A stretch of 56,638 nt of DNA from NCBI GenBank assembly GCA_029549985.1, contig JAKPIB010000035.1, positions 93,319 to 149,956 on the forward strand, read 5' to 3'. A program made the translations under genes and the position numbers. Below are positions 44,715 through 53,342 of the stretch, one piece after another. The notes under the pieces were generated by a model, which was not told the origin of the DNA, made no database searches, and saw nothing but the letters and a program-made list of their open reading frames with translations. Numbering within the stretch: position 1 is the stretch's first letter; each line of letters begins with the position of its first letter. The DNA is from Bacillota bacterium (GTDB lineage Bacteria > Bacillota > Clostridia > Caldicoprobacterales > DTU083).

Positions 44715-45626
44715 ATGGTCAATATCAAATATTATGTTTTTTTGATGACAGGGATATTCCTTGCCCTGGGTCTTGGTATGATGATCGGAATCACCCTGGA
44801 AGACAAGAATGTTATTGAAAATCAGCAGATGCTCCTAGTAAATCAAATCGAGGAACGTATTTTATATTATAAGAGTGAAAGTGAGAAACTTAAGCAGGAG
44901 CTTGATGACACGCAAGCAGAGCACAAGCAACTGGAACAACTGGCGGATATGCTGCTTGCCGAAGCGACAGCGAACAGGCTTGCCGGCCTGAATATCGCCT
45001 TAATCAGCTTCAATGATAAAGCAGATACAGATTACCTGGTAGATTTACTGACCCATGCAGGTGCTTCCATCCGATTTGATATAGCTTTATCTATGAATTA
45101 TGCTGCAGGGCTTCTTTCGATTGACCCGGAAACAATGTCGATCGATGATAATTATGAGATCGTTCATGCTATTATAAACGATCTTGTGTACTGCCTGAAC
45201 TTCGGAGGAACGACGCCTTTGATACAGGAAATGCATGAGCTGGGGATCATCGAAAACAATTATGGTTACGAGGCCCCTGCTGATTCAGTTATATTACTGT
45301 GCGACGGAAATGCTACTTCGACCTATGACACAATATTCATAAGCTATATGCTTGAGTCGGGACTGCCTGTTGTCGCTGTTGAATCAGGGCGTTTGGATAA
45401 CAGTGCTGTAGGCGACTATAAGACTTTGGGCATATCTACTATTGACCATATAGATACACTATATGGCAGGCTTTCTTTGATCTCAGTCCTCACCGGCCGC
45501 AAAGGCTGTTACGGATATGGCAGCCATGCTGACGCACTTGTTCCGGATCCGATCTTTGGCGATTATCTACCAGACCTTGAAGATCAGGGCGATATGGCTG
45601 CAAGTAACGGGGGCAGTCAGAATTGA
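44715..45626 (+). CDS. Copper transporter MctB/SteB-like envelope protein
   Basis: A 303-aa protein with one N-terminal membrane segment (YYVFLMTGIFLALGLGMMIGITL), a coiled coil (ENQQMLLVNQIEERILYYKSESEKLKQELDDTQAEHKQLEQL) and an extracytoplasmic alpha/beta domain. It belongs to the family named for mycobacterial MctB, but with a SteA-like gene just upstream a division role (SteB) is more likely than copper transport. It overlaps the next gene by 4 bp. Confidence 0.8.
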   Translation: MVNIKYYVFLMTGIFLALGLGMMIGITLEDKNVIENQQMLLVNQIEERILYYKSESEKLKQELDDTQAEHKQLEQLADMLLAEATANRLAGLNIALISFNDKADTDYLVDLLTHAGASIRFDIALSMNYAAGLLSIDPETMSIDDNYEIVHAIINDLVYCLNFGGTTPLIQEMHELGIIENNYGYEAPADSVILLCDGNATSTYDTIFISYMLESGLPVVAVESGRLDNSAVGDYKTLGISTIDHIDTLYGRLSLISVLTGRKGCYGYGSHADALVPDPIFGDYLPDLEDQGDMAASNGGSQN

Positions 45627-46339
45627 GCTTATATGATCTTAGTATTACAGCTGTTATCCCGGCTTTCAATGAAAGCGAGACTATAGCTTCAACCATTACA
45701 GCACTCCGTGACCTAGAATGCATAGACAGAATATTGGTGGTAGATGACGGCTCATCGGATAATACAGCAGATATCTCTAGAAAAAGCGGGGCTGAGGTAA
45801 TCAGGCTGGGCAAGAACAAGGGAAAAGCTCATGCTATGAAGACAGGTTATGAGTCAACCAACACACAGGTGATATTGTTCATCGATGCTGACGTGGGCCG
45901 TAGCGCAAAGGAAGCGATAAAGCTGTTAGAGCCTGTTTGCAGGGGTGATTCAGATGCAACTGTAGCAAGGTTTGCGTCAGCGAAAAACAAAGGTGGTTTT
46001 GGACTGGTTAAGCGTCTCTCTGCATGGGGCTTGAATATCATGACAGGAAAAACGTTCAGCAGTGTACTATCCGGTCAAAGATGCTTCAAACGTCAGGTAT
46101 TGGATGGCTTAAGCTTTGATTATTCCTCCTTCGGCATAGAATTCGGTATGACTTTGGATCTACTAAGAAAAGGAGTAAGTTTAACAGAGGTCGATGTAGA
46201 CATGCGCCATCGGGCCACTGGCAGGGACCTGAAAGGATTTTTGCACAGGGGGAAGCAATTTGCAGATATCTTTAAGGTGATTCTAATAAAGTTAAGGGAA
46301 GACAAAATCGCTTGTTTGGATAAACTATTCAGGAGGTAG
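45623..46339 (+). CDS. Glycosyltransferase family 2
   Basis: A 238-aa GT-A glycosyltransferase: ITAVIPAFNESETIASTI, LVVDDGSSDNTADI, FIDADVGRSAK (DxD-like) and GQRCFKRQVLDGL are recognised. It lacks the C-terminal membrane pair of dolichol-phosphate-mannose synthases. Substrate unknown; the MraY-like neighbour suggests it extends or feeds a polyprenyl-linked glycan. TTG start after GGGGG. Confidence 0.86.
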   Translation: MSLYDLSITAVIPAFNESETIASTITALRDLECIDRILVVDDGSSDNTADISRKSGAEVIRLGKNKGKAHAMKTGYESTNTQVILFIDADVGRSAKEAIKLLEPVCRGDSDATVARFASAKNKGGFGLVKRLSAWGLNIMTGKTFSSVLSGQRCFKRQVLDGLSFDYSSFGIEFGMTLDLLRKGVSLTEVDVDMRHRATGRDLKGFLHRGKQFADIFKVILIKLREDKIACLDKLFRR

Positions 46340-46341
46340 AG

Positions 46342-47163
46342 TTGTTTCAGACGATTTTAAGGTATATCCTGGCAACAGCCGTTGCGCTTGCGACATTTAT
46401 AGCATTCAAGAGAAGAATAGTGGGTTTCCTTATATCGAAAAAGGTAACAGCAATCAATTATGCCGGTGTAGAGATCGTTAATGGCGCCGGCTTGCTGCTG
46501 GCCTTTTCCTCACTGACATCATCTCTGGTACTGTTACTGCTAGAAAGCGATACATCATGTCAAACATACTTATATATGGTGCTGACCTTATCCTTTGCCG
46601 GATTACTTGATGACATCATGGGAGATCCGCAGGTAAAAGGTTTATCAGGTCATGTCAGAAGTCTCCTTAAGGGCGGGTTTTCTACCGGGATCCTGAAGGC
46701 TGTGACAGGACTTGCATTAGGCATAGTGCTTGCCCTAGATGTATATTCTGATGCTGTCACATTTCTTGTTGATATATTTCTGTTTGTCTTATGCGTAAAT
46801 ATGATAAACCTGCTGGACTTACGGCCAGGCAGGGCAATAAAGGGTTGGGTCCTGATATCACTTATATTCCTTTGTCTGGGAAGGTTCGATCAGACCTGGA
46901 TACTGCTTCCCTTGACAGCATGCATATGCTTGTATGCTAAAGATGAAATGTTGGAAGTATATATGCTGGGGGATACAGGATCTTGTCTGCTGGGGGGAAC
47001 AGCAGGATTTTATGCTGTTATGGTGCTGCCTATAACAGCAAAGGTTGCGTTTGTGTTTTTACTTTCTGTATTGCATTTGCTGGCCGAGTATGTATCCTTA
47101 TCAGTTTGCATTGAAAAGGTATCTATATTGAGAAAACTGGACAGGCTGGGAAGAAAGGAATAG
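46342..47163 (+). CDS. MraY/WecA-like polyprenyl glycosyl-1-phosphate transferase
   Basis: A 273-aa polytopic membrane protein with about eight hydrophobic segments. The FAGLLDDIMGDPQVKGLSGH motif resembles the DDxxD loop of MraY/WecA; NMINLLDLRPGRAIKG and the MLGDTGSCLLGGTAGF segment correspond to other family motifs. It is shorter than MraY and lacks its full HHH site, so it is not the peptidoglycan enzyme. It probably attaches a sugar phosphate to undecaprenyl phosphate. RBS AGGAGGT, TTG start. Confidence 0.82.
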   Translation: MFQTILRYILATAVALATFIAFKRRIVGFLISKKVTAINYAGVEIVNGAGLLLAFSSLTSSLVLLLLESDTSCQTYLYMVLTLSFAGLLDDIMGDPQVKGLSGHVRSLLKGGFSTGILKAVTGLALGIVLALDVYSDAVTFLVDIFLFVLCVNMINLLDLRPGRAIKGWVLISLIFLCLGRFDQTWILLPLTACICLYAKDEMLEVYMLGDTGSCLLGGTAGFYAVMVLPITAKVAFVFLLSVLHLLAEYVSLSVCIEKVSILRKLDRLGRKE

Positions 47164-47167
47164 ATCA

Positions 47168-48259
47168 ATGATAGAGATAAAGACAGGGAGGGTCATTAGA
47201 GTCCTGTCAGAAAGCAAGGATAAAACAGAAGTCCTGCTTGATATCGATCATCCTGTCAAAAAAGCGATAAACTATAACTCATTGACCGGCAAGGTATCAG
47301 TAGGTGATATGCTATACCTGAATACTACTGCTGGCTCTTTGTCTCTAGGTACTGGAGGCTGGCATTTCGTTATAGCGAACGCATCCTGTAAATGTCTTGA
47401 TCATATGCCGCTTGGGCACGGAATGAAGGTCAGGTATAGCCCAATGCAGGTGCAGATCCCATTCGTTGAGGAAGAAAACAAGGCTGATCCCGATTTATAT
47501 AATGCCGGGTTGGATCTAAGGGGAAAGCTAGTGATCTTCGGTGAGTTGCACAGTATGCTGCCCCCTGCATGCGCCTTCCTCAAACTATATGGCAATGGAA
47601 ATACTAAGACGGCCTATATCATGACAGACCACGCTGCCCTGCCTATTTGCTTTTCTGATAATGTAAGCCTGCTAAAGCAAAAGGGACTTCTGGATTTGAC
47701 TATAACCACAGGTAATGCCTTCGGTGGAGATAAGGAATGTGTAAATATATATACAGCTTTCCAGACTGCCGCATCAATGGCCAACGCTATTATAGTCACT
47801 ATGGGTCCGGGTATCTCAGGCACAGGGACTAAGTATGGCTTTTCCGGCTTGGAACTGGCTTTTTATGTCGATTTAGCCTCCCGGTACGGGGCCAGTTGCA
47901 TCTATATACCAAGGATAAGCTTTGCAGATAAGCGGTTACGCCATTATGGTATCAGCCATCACTCTATGACGATAATGAGTGAATTTCTTCATGAGACTGT
48001 GTATATTGCTTTACCTATAGTGGAGAAGAAAAAACTGAAGTTTATGTTCAGGCAAATCAGGTCTGCAGGACTTCCCTTGTCAATAAGACTTTCGATACTT
48101 GATGGCCGGGGAGTTGAAAAGGCTATGATGGTATATGGACTAGAGACAACATCGATGGGTAGGGGATTTAAGGACGATCCATGCTTTTTTCTTGCCATAG
48201 GAGCATCATGTGCTAAAGGCTTGCAACTGCTTACCGTGAATCCGGTATATCAAAAATAA
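47168..48259 (+). CDS. DUF3866 family protein
   Basis: A 363-aa soluble protein of the DUF3866 family, widespread in Firmicutes and Actinobacteria and often near division genes. Features: an N-terminal beta-rich region (GRVIRVLSESKDKTEVLLDI), AYIMTDHAALPICFSD, ITTGNAFGGDKECVNIYTAF, VTMGPGISGTGTKYGFSGLELAF and RISFADKRLRHYGISHHSMT. The conserved Asp, His and Gly motifs look enzymatic, but no activity is known. It overlaps the next ATG by one base. Confidence 0.82.
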   Translation: MIEIKTGRVIRVLSESKDKTEVLLDIDHPVKKAINYNSLTGKVSVGDMLYLNTTAGSLSLGTGGWHFVIANASCKCLDHMPLGHGMKVRYSPMQVQIPFVEEENKADPDLYNAGLDLRGKLVIFGELHSMLPPACAFLKLYGNGNTKTAYIMTDHAALPICFSDNVSLLKQKGLLDLTITTGNAFGGDKECVNIYTAFQTAASMANAIIVTMGPGISGTGTKYGFSGLELAFYVDLASRYGASCIYIPRISFADKRLRHYGISHHSMTIMSEFLHETVYIALPIVEKKKLKFMFRQIRSAGLPLSIRLSILDGRGVEKAMMVYGLETTSMGRGFKDDPCFFLAIGASCAKGLQLLTVNPVYQK

Positions 48260-48978
48260 TGTCGGATGAGTTATATATGCTTTCTCAAATGCATACTAAT
48301 CATTATAGTGTACAAGCATATAAGCAAGGGGGCTCAGGTACAGTGTTCAACCGCCTGAAGTCAAATGTTGTTCAGCACTTTAAGCAAAATCTTATCCTAT
48401 ATCTGATAATAGGTTTTGCAGTTATAACCGGAGTTACTACCGGCTTGTTCACTGTAGGGGCAATGCAAGAAAGTCAGAAGGAAGACCTGGCTGAATATAT
48501 CAGTTTTTTTTTCAGTAGTTCCCTCAATGAGTCTGTCAATGGCATCCAGGTGTTTTTGCTGTCTGCCTGGCAGCACTTTCAATTCTTCTTATTGATATGG
48601 CTATCGGGGATGCTTCTTCCTGGAATGCCTGTAACTTTCATTTTGATTGGTATACGCAGCTTTTTTATAGGCTTTACTATCAGTTTCATAGTAGGTCAAT
48701 ATGATCTGGGTGGAGCCTTGTTTGTGCTTGTATGCATTCTACCTCAGTCGTTACTTTATGTACCGTGTTATATGGGTCTTGGAGTACTGGCCCTGGAAAA
48801 TGCGATAAAAAAGTTCAGGACCAGAAAGATGAAATTCACAAGGGAGGAAAACTTTAAAAATTTTGCGGCTTATACGGTAAAATTTGTAACTATTTTTCTG
48901 GCCTTGATCTTAGGCAGCGTCTTCGAGTCTTTCGTAATGCCATTACTGGTCGGCCTTTTCAAATGGGTATTTAGCTGA
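48259..48978 (+). CDS. spoIIM: Stage II sporulation protein M
   Basis: Component of the SpoIIDMP complex that removes septal peptidoglycan during engulfment. Five membrane segments, including LILYLIIGFAVITGVTTGLFTVGAM, LLIWLSGMLLPGMPVTFILIG and RSFFIGFTISFIVGQ, with LPQSLLYVPCYMGLG. An ATG overlapping the previous stop gives 239 aa. A GTG at 48343 after AAGGGGG gives 212 aa, closer to family length, and may be the true start. No spoIID or spoIIP is nearby. Confidence 0.9.
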   Translation: MSDELYMLSQMHTNHYSVQAYKQGGSGTVFNRLKSNVVQHFKQNLILYLIIGFAVITGVTTGLFTVGAMQESQKEDLAEYISFFFSSSLNESVNGIQVFLLSAWQHFQFFLLIWLSGMLLPGMPVTFILIGIRSFFIGFTISFIVGQYDLGGALFVLVCILPQSLLYVPCYMGLGVLALENAIKKFRTRKMKFTREENFKNFAAYTVKFVTIFLALILGSVFESFVMPLLVGLFKWVFS

Positions 48979-49060
48979 TAGGTATTGCAAACCTTGGAGG
49001 ATTTTTTAATTATATGTTGAATTATTAAAGTAGTACATAAAGATTAGAGGTTAGTTGAAA

Positions 49061-49900
49061 ATGGGCTTTTACTTAAGAGAGTTCGAAGAATACCTGAGTT
49101 CCGAGAAGTCTTTGTCAACTGTCACGCTAAAGTCATATACTACTGATATAAAGCAGTATATTGCTTATCTTGAGTCTAAAAGCATTACTGACATAAGGCA
49201 GACCTCCAATGCTTCTGTGTTGTCCTATATGCTTTATCTGGAAAAGCATAACGCAGTCTCTACAGTGTTGCGTAAACTTTCCGCCTTGAAAAGTTACTAT
49301 CTGTTTTTATTCACCAGCCATATCATCGATAAGGATCCTACATCAAATCTTAAGCTGCCGAAAAGTGAACGCAAGGTTCCATCTGCCCTGACAGTCGAGG
49401 AAGTCGGTTTGCTCATGGAGCAGCCAATGGGAAATGACCCAAAGTCCATCAGAGACAAAGCCATGCTGGAGCTTATATATGCAACAGGGATTCGTGTTTC
49501 CGAGCTCATAGCCTTGAATACATATGACCTTGACCTGGCACTGGGTATAGTAGTCTTGAGCGGTTCAGGGAAAACACGAGCTATCCCCTTAGGCAAATCT
49601 GCCATAAGCGCTCTCGAAACATACCTGAAGCAAGCCAGAGTTGTGCTTGTACGTGACGAAAACGAGACCGCCCTTTTCGTAAATATGCATGGAAAGCCAA
49701 TGACAAGGCAGGGATTTTGGAAAATCCTTAAGCAGTATAATCAGGCCGCAGGTATCAGCAAGCATATCACGCCCCAGACGCTCAGACACTCATTCGCCAT
49801 GCATCTTATAAGCAAAGGGGCTGACATCCGTTCAGTACAGGAGCTGCTTGGGCATGCTGATATCTCAACTACACAAATATACAACCAGAGTAAGGCTTGA
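49061..49900 (+). CDS. xerD: Tyrosine recombinase XerD (3' end eroded)
   Basis: Site-specific recombinase normally needed to resolve chromosome dimers at dif. N-terminal SAM-like domain (FYLREFEEYLSSEKSLSTVTLKSYTTDI) and catalytic domain with ATGIRVSEL (Arg), GSGKTRAIPLG (Lys), TPQTLRHSF, LLGHADISTTQIY (His, Tyr). The first residue of the H-x-x-R box is Gln, not His, and the protein ends 5 residues after the catalytic Tyr, lacking the usual tail ending in HPRA. Remains of that tail occur in another frame at 49883-49940. Function is doubtful. Confidence 0.85.
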   Translation: MGFYLREFEEYLSSEKSLSTVTLKSYTTDIKQYIAYLESKSITDIRQTSNASVLSYMLYLEKHNAVSTVLRKLSALKSYYLFLFTSHIIDKDPTSNLKLPKSERKVPSALTVEEVGLLMEQPMGNDPKSIRDKAMLELIYATGIRVSELIALNTYDLDLALGIVVLSGSGKTRAIPLGKSAISALETYLKQARVVLVRDENETALFVNMHGKPMTRQGFWKILKQYNQAAGISKHITPQTLRHSFAMHLISKGADIRSVQELLGHADISTTQIYNQSKA

Positions 49901-49938
49901 ACTAAAAGGAGTAGTACAATAAGCACATCATAGAGCAC

Positions 49939-49974
49939 AATAAAGCCAATCCATCCGGAAGGGCTTTATTTTAT
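49939..49974 (+). terminator. Rho-independent terminator after xerD
   Basis: AATAAAGCC and GGCTTTATT form a 9-bp stem around a 14-nt loop, followed by TTATG. Confidence 0.6.
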
Positions 49975-49990
49975 GTTAAAGAGCTGTTAT

Positions 49991-50010
49991 TTAGGTTATT
50001 ATAAACCTAA
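49991..50010. promoter_or_regulatory. Palindrome upstream of deoB, possible operator
   Basis: TTAGGTT and AACCTAA separated by 6 bp, 23 bp before the deoB start. It could be a repressor site for the nucleoside genes; no regulator gene is adjacent. Confidence 0.3.
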
Positions 50011-50032
50011 TCTAGATTGTTGGAGGTACACA

Positions 50033-51199
50033 ATGTCAAAAGTAATTCTGATCGTTATGGACAGTGTTGGGATAGGCGAACTACCTGATGCATCAAAATA
50101 TGGCGATGAAGGCAGCGATACATTGGGCAATATCATATCCGACCTGGGCAGTCTTGAAATACCAAACATGATAAGACTGGGGCTTGGAAATATCACAAAC
50201 GTAAATATACCATACTCATCAAAAGCGCCAATCGGCTGCTTTGGAAAAGCAGCCGAAGCCTCTGCCGGAAAGGATACGACCACAGGCCATTGGGAAATAG
50301 CAGGGCTGCAGCTAAAAACTCCTTTTCCCGTATACCCTGATGGTTTTCCGAAGGAGGTAATGGATGCATTCCATGCTGCCACAGGTGTCCAGACCATGTG
50401 GAACAAACCTGCATCCGGCAGTGAGATCATACAAAGATTAGGTGAAGAGCATATGAAGACCGGAAAGCTGATAGTATACACATCAGCGGATAGCGTTTTC
50501 CAGATAGCAGCTCATGAGGAAATCGTACCGGTCGAAAAACTATATGAGTACTGCAGGGCTGCAAGAGGCATACTCCAGGGGCCTCATGCTGTAGGCAGGG
50601 TCATAGCCAGACCCTTTGCGGGTGAGCCCGGGAACTTCCAACGTACAATGAACAGAAAGGATTTTTCCCTGCCGCCGGTCGGAAACACAATACTGGATCT
50701 GATTATTGAAAATAGCCTGACGACCGTTGGAATAGGCAAAATAGGTGATATATTTGCCAACAGGGGCCTTAGCAGGATACTGCACACCAAGGATAATGAC
50801 CAGGGCATAGACGTAACTCTGGAACAGATGAAAGAGGATTTTGACGGGTTGATATTCACCAACCTGGTGGATTTTGACATGCTATATGGCCACCGTAACA
50901 ATACCATAGGATATGCCCGGGCTCTTGAAGCCTTTGACAGGAGAATACCGGAGCTTATGGATGCCATGGGCGATAAGGACATTTTGATCATAACCGCAGA
51001 CCACGGCTGCGATCCGACAACGCCCAGCACAGATCATTCACGAGAATATGTACCTATCCTTGTATACGGCAGATCTATAAAAGCAGGAGTGAATCTTGGT
51101 ATACGTGCCACATACAGCGATATAGGAGCAACAGTGCTTGATCTCCTAGGCATACAACCGGTGCTCGCAGGTTCCAGCTTTACAGACATGATACTATAA
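50033..51199 (+). CDS. deoB: Phosphopentomutase
   Basis: Interconverts ribose/deoxyribose 1- and 5-phosphates in nucleoside salvage. Alkaline phosphatase-like metal sites: [16 protein letters not shown] near the start, [12 protein letters not shown] with the phosphorylated Thr, [10 protein letters not shown], and [22 protein letters not shown]. Length is 388 aa. ATG 50033 follows TTGGAGGT. It forms an operon with punA, whose ribose 1-phosphate product it uses. Confidence 0.96.
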   Translation: MSKVILIVMDSVGIGELPDASKYGDEGSDTLGNIISDLGSLEIPNMIRLGLGNITNVNIPYSSKAPIGCFGKAAEASAGKDTTTGHWEIAGLQLKTPFPVYPDGFPKEVMDAFHAATGVQTMWNKPASGSEIIQRLGEEHMKTGKLIVYTSADSVFQIAAHEEIVPVEKLYEYCRAARGILQGPHAVGRVIARPFAGEPGNFQRTMNRKDFSLPPVGNTILDLIIENSLTTVGIGKIGDIFANRGLSRILHTKDNDQGIDVTLEQMKEDFDGLIFTNLVDFDMLYGHRNNTIGYARALEAFDRRIPELMDAMGDKDILIITADHGCDPTTPSTDHSREYVPILVYGRSIKAGVNLGIRATYSDIGATVLDLLGIQPVLAGSSFTDMIL

Positions 51200-51215
51200 T
51201 GAAAGGAGAATAAAG

Positions 51216-52019
51216 TTGTATAAAGAGGCAGCCAAATATTTGAGACAACGCTTATCATCAGCACCTGAAGTAGGGCTGATACTGGGCTCTGGTCTGGGCC
51301 AGTTTACAGAAAGAATAGAAAATCCAGTTTATGTGGATTACAATTCTGTTCCAGGCTTCCCATACACTACAGTAGAAGGGCATAAAGGCAGGTTTGTGGC
51401 AGGCACATGCTCAGGCAAATATGTCATCGCTATGGAGGGCAGATTCCATTATTACGAAGGCTTTGATATCAAAGAAGTCGTACTCCCGGTCAGAGTGCTT
51501 AAGGAACTAGGAATCAAAAATCTGATCGTTACCAACGCAGCCGGAGGAGTCAATATGGATTTTAAACCCGGCGACCTTATGCTGATCACTGATCATATCA
51601 ACCTGAGCGGCATAAATCCATTGAGAGGCAGGAATGAAGCTGAATTTGGCCCGAGGTTTCCTGACATGACCTATGCTTATGATCCGGCTCTGATCGAGCT
51701 TGCTGAAAAAACTGCCAAAGCCCTGGGCATCAATCTAAGAAAGGGTATATATGCCATGATGCAGGGCCCTAGTTATGAGACGCCTGCAGAAATCAGGATG
51801 CTCAGAGTACTCGGTGCAGACGCAGTAGGCATGTCGACTGTTCCCGAGGTGATAACTGCTGTCCATGCTGGTATTAAAGTGATGGGTATATCATGTATTA
51901 CAAATATGGCAGCAGGTGTACTCGATCGTCCATTGACACATGACGAAGTGATTGTTACAGCTAATTTAGCAAAGGATAAATTTATAAATTTAATATTTGC
52001 CATAATAACCTCTCTTTGA
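51216..52019 (+). CDS. punA: Purine-nucleoside phosphorylase
   Basis: Trimeric-type PNP that splits inosine and guanosine to base plus ribose 1-phosphate. Phosphate site GLILGSGLGQF, VEGHKGRFVAG, GRFHYYEG, VTNAAGGVN, and the purine site MMQGPSYETPAEIRMLR ... VGMSTVPEVI are present. Length is 267 aa. TTG start after AAAGGAGAA, 17 bp after deoB. Confidence 0.95.
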   Translation: MYKEAAKYLRQRLSSAPEVGLILGSGLGQFTERIENPVYVDYNSVPGFPYTTVEGHKGRFVAGTCSGKYVIAMEGRFHYYEGFDIKEVVLPVRVLKELGIKNLIVTNAAGGVNMDFKPGDLMLITDHINLSGINPLRGRNEAEFGPRFPDMTYAYDPALIELAEKTAKALGINLRKGIYAMMQGPSYETPAEIRMLRVLGADAVGMSTVPEVITAVHAGIKVMGISCITNMAAGVLDRPLTHDEVIVTANLAKDKFINLIFAIITSL

Positions 52020-52024
52020 CCCTA

Positions 52025-52054
52025 GTATAACAACCTCTGCTGTGGGACAACCTA
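52025..52054 (+). promoter_or_regulatory. Candidate sigma-F (forespore) promoter of dacF
   Basis: GTATA (52025-52029), 15 bp, GGACAACCTA (52045-52054) matches the sigma-F pattern GTATA-N15-GGnnAnAMTR except for one -10 base. Forespore expression is known for Bacillus dacF. Confidence 0.55.
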
Positions 52055-52071
52055 ACCTTAGCAAGGTTAGG
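52051..52071. repeat. Palindrome overlapping the dacF -10 and ribosome site
   Basis: CCTAACCTT and AAGGTTAGG, a perfect 9-bp inverted repeat with a 3-bp centre. Its left arm covers the sigma-F -10 and its right arm runs into AGGAGG. It may be an operator or, in a longer read-through transcript, a ribosome-site hairpin. Confidence 0.6.
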
Positions 52072-52084
52072 AGGAGGGATGAAC

Positions 52085-53248
52085 ATGAATAAACATGTTT
52101 ACAAATATTATTCAATTTTTATAGCACTTGTATTCGTTTTTTTTTCTTTGACAAATACTGCCTTGGCTGATATGCCGCCCTTTGAAGTATCAGCAAAATC
52201 GGCGATATTGATGGATTATGGCACCGGTGAGATATTATATGAGAAAAACCCTCATGAAAAACTGCCCATAGCAAGCCTTACCAAAATAATGACACTCCTG
52301 TTGGCTCTAGAATCTATCGATCAGGGCAAGTTGAAGCTTGAAGACAAGGTAGTAGTAAGTGAACATGCCGCATCGATGGGGGGCTCTCAGGTCTTCTTGC
52401 ATGAGGGTGAAGTCCTTACGGTAGACGCTATAATGAAAGCCATAATCGTCGCCTCGGGCAATGATGCCAGTGTGGCCTTGGCGGAAAAAATAGCAGGCAC
52501 CCATGAAGTATTTGTCAAGAAAATGAACGAAAAGGCCCAGGCTCTGGGCATGAAAAATACCAATTTTGTAAACGCCACAGGCTTGCCTGCAGAAAACAGT
52601 TATTCAACAGCATATGATGTTGCGATTATGTCCAGGGAGTTACTAAACCATCCTCTGTTTTTCCGTTGGAGCACCATATGGGTAGATACCCTGGAAGAAA
52701 GCAGAAATAAAACCGAGCTGGCGAATACCAATCGTTTAGTTAGGTTTTATTCAGGTGCAGACGGCATCAAGACCGGCTCTACAAGTGAAGCAGGATACTG
52801 TCTGTCTGCTACAGCCAAGCGCGGAAACATGAGGCTGCTTTCTATCGTCCTGGGTGCGCCAACGTCGAAGGTAAGATTTTCAGAAGCAGCAAAGCTGATG
52901 GACTATGGCTTTGCCAATTATAAGTCACTGCAAATCCTGAAAAAAGACGAAGTAGTTCAACAGGACATAGAAATCATGGGTGGTAAAGTCAACAAGATAA
53001 ACGGGATTGCAGGAAAAGATGTGACCCTACTGCTAAAGGCCGACCAGTCAGACGAGTTCGAAAAAGTAATTACAATAGAAGAAAAACTTAAAGCTCCTAT
53101 TTCAAAGGGGGACAAAATAGGAAGCATTTCCCTGATCCAGGAAGGCAAAAAGCTTTTATCGGTCGATATACTGGCGGATAGGGATGTGCAGAAGGCGAAT
53201 GTTTTTGATTATTTCATAAAAATATTAAACAAGTGGATAAGAAGATAG
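52085..53248 (+). CDS. dacF: Sporulation D-alanyl-D-alanine carboxypeptidase DacF
   Basis: Penicillin-binding protein that trims peptidoglycan stem peptides, acting outside the membrane. Signal peptide (YYSIFIALVFVFFSLTNTALA), then PIASLTKIMT (SxxK), SGNDASVAL (SxN) and GIKTGSTSEAGY (KTG). C-terminal beta domain and a short amphipathic tail (NVFDYFIKILNKWIRR) for membrane attachment. ATG 52085 is 9 bases from AGGAGG; ATG 52079 is possible. The sigma-F-type promoter supports dacF over dacA. Bacillus dacF precedes spoIIA, which is not seen here. Confidence 0.9.
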   Translation: MNKHVYKYYSIFIALVFVFFSLTNTALADMPPFEVSAKSAILMDYGTGEILYEKNPHEKLPIASLTKIMTLLLALESIDQGKLKLEDKVVVSEHAASMGGSQVFLHEGEVLTVDAIMKAIIVASGNDASVALAEKIAGTHEVFVKKMNEKAQALGMKNTNFVNATGLPAENSYSTAYDVAIMSRELLNHPLFFRWSTIWVDTLEESRNKTELANTNRLVRFYSGADGIKTGSTSEAGYCLSATAKRGNMRLLSIVLGAPTSKVRFSEAAKLMDYGFANYKSLQILKKDEVVQQDIEIMGGKVNKINGIAGKDVTLLLKADQSDEFEKVITIEEKLKAPISKGDKIGSISLIQEGKKLLSVDILADRDVQKANVFDYFIKILNKWIRR

Positions 53249-53265
53249 CCAAAATGCTGTTAAAG

Positions 53266-53297
53266 AGTGTGCCGAAGTTTCTTCGGCACACTTTTTA
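53266..53297 (+). terminator. Rho-independent terminator after dacF
   Basis: GTGTGCCGAAG and CTTCGGCACAC form an 11-bp perfect stem with a 3-nt loop, followed by TTTTTATG. Strong. Confidence 0.85.
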
Positions 53298-53342
53298 TGT
53301 TATAATGGATTCCGATATATAATGTGGGAGGATAGTATATAA

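Noticed and set aside
44715-45626. Copper transporter
   Set aside because: The family name is historical. There is a single membrane segment and a coiled coil, no visible copper-binding motif, and a steA-like gene upstream.
46342-47163. mraY, the peptidoglycan lipid I enzyme
   Set aside because: It is too short, lacks the full MraY motifs and is not in a division/cell-wall mur cluster; a related sugar-phosphate transferase is the better call.
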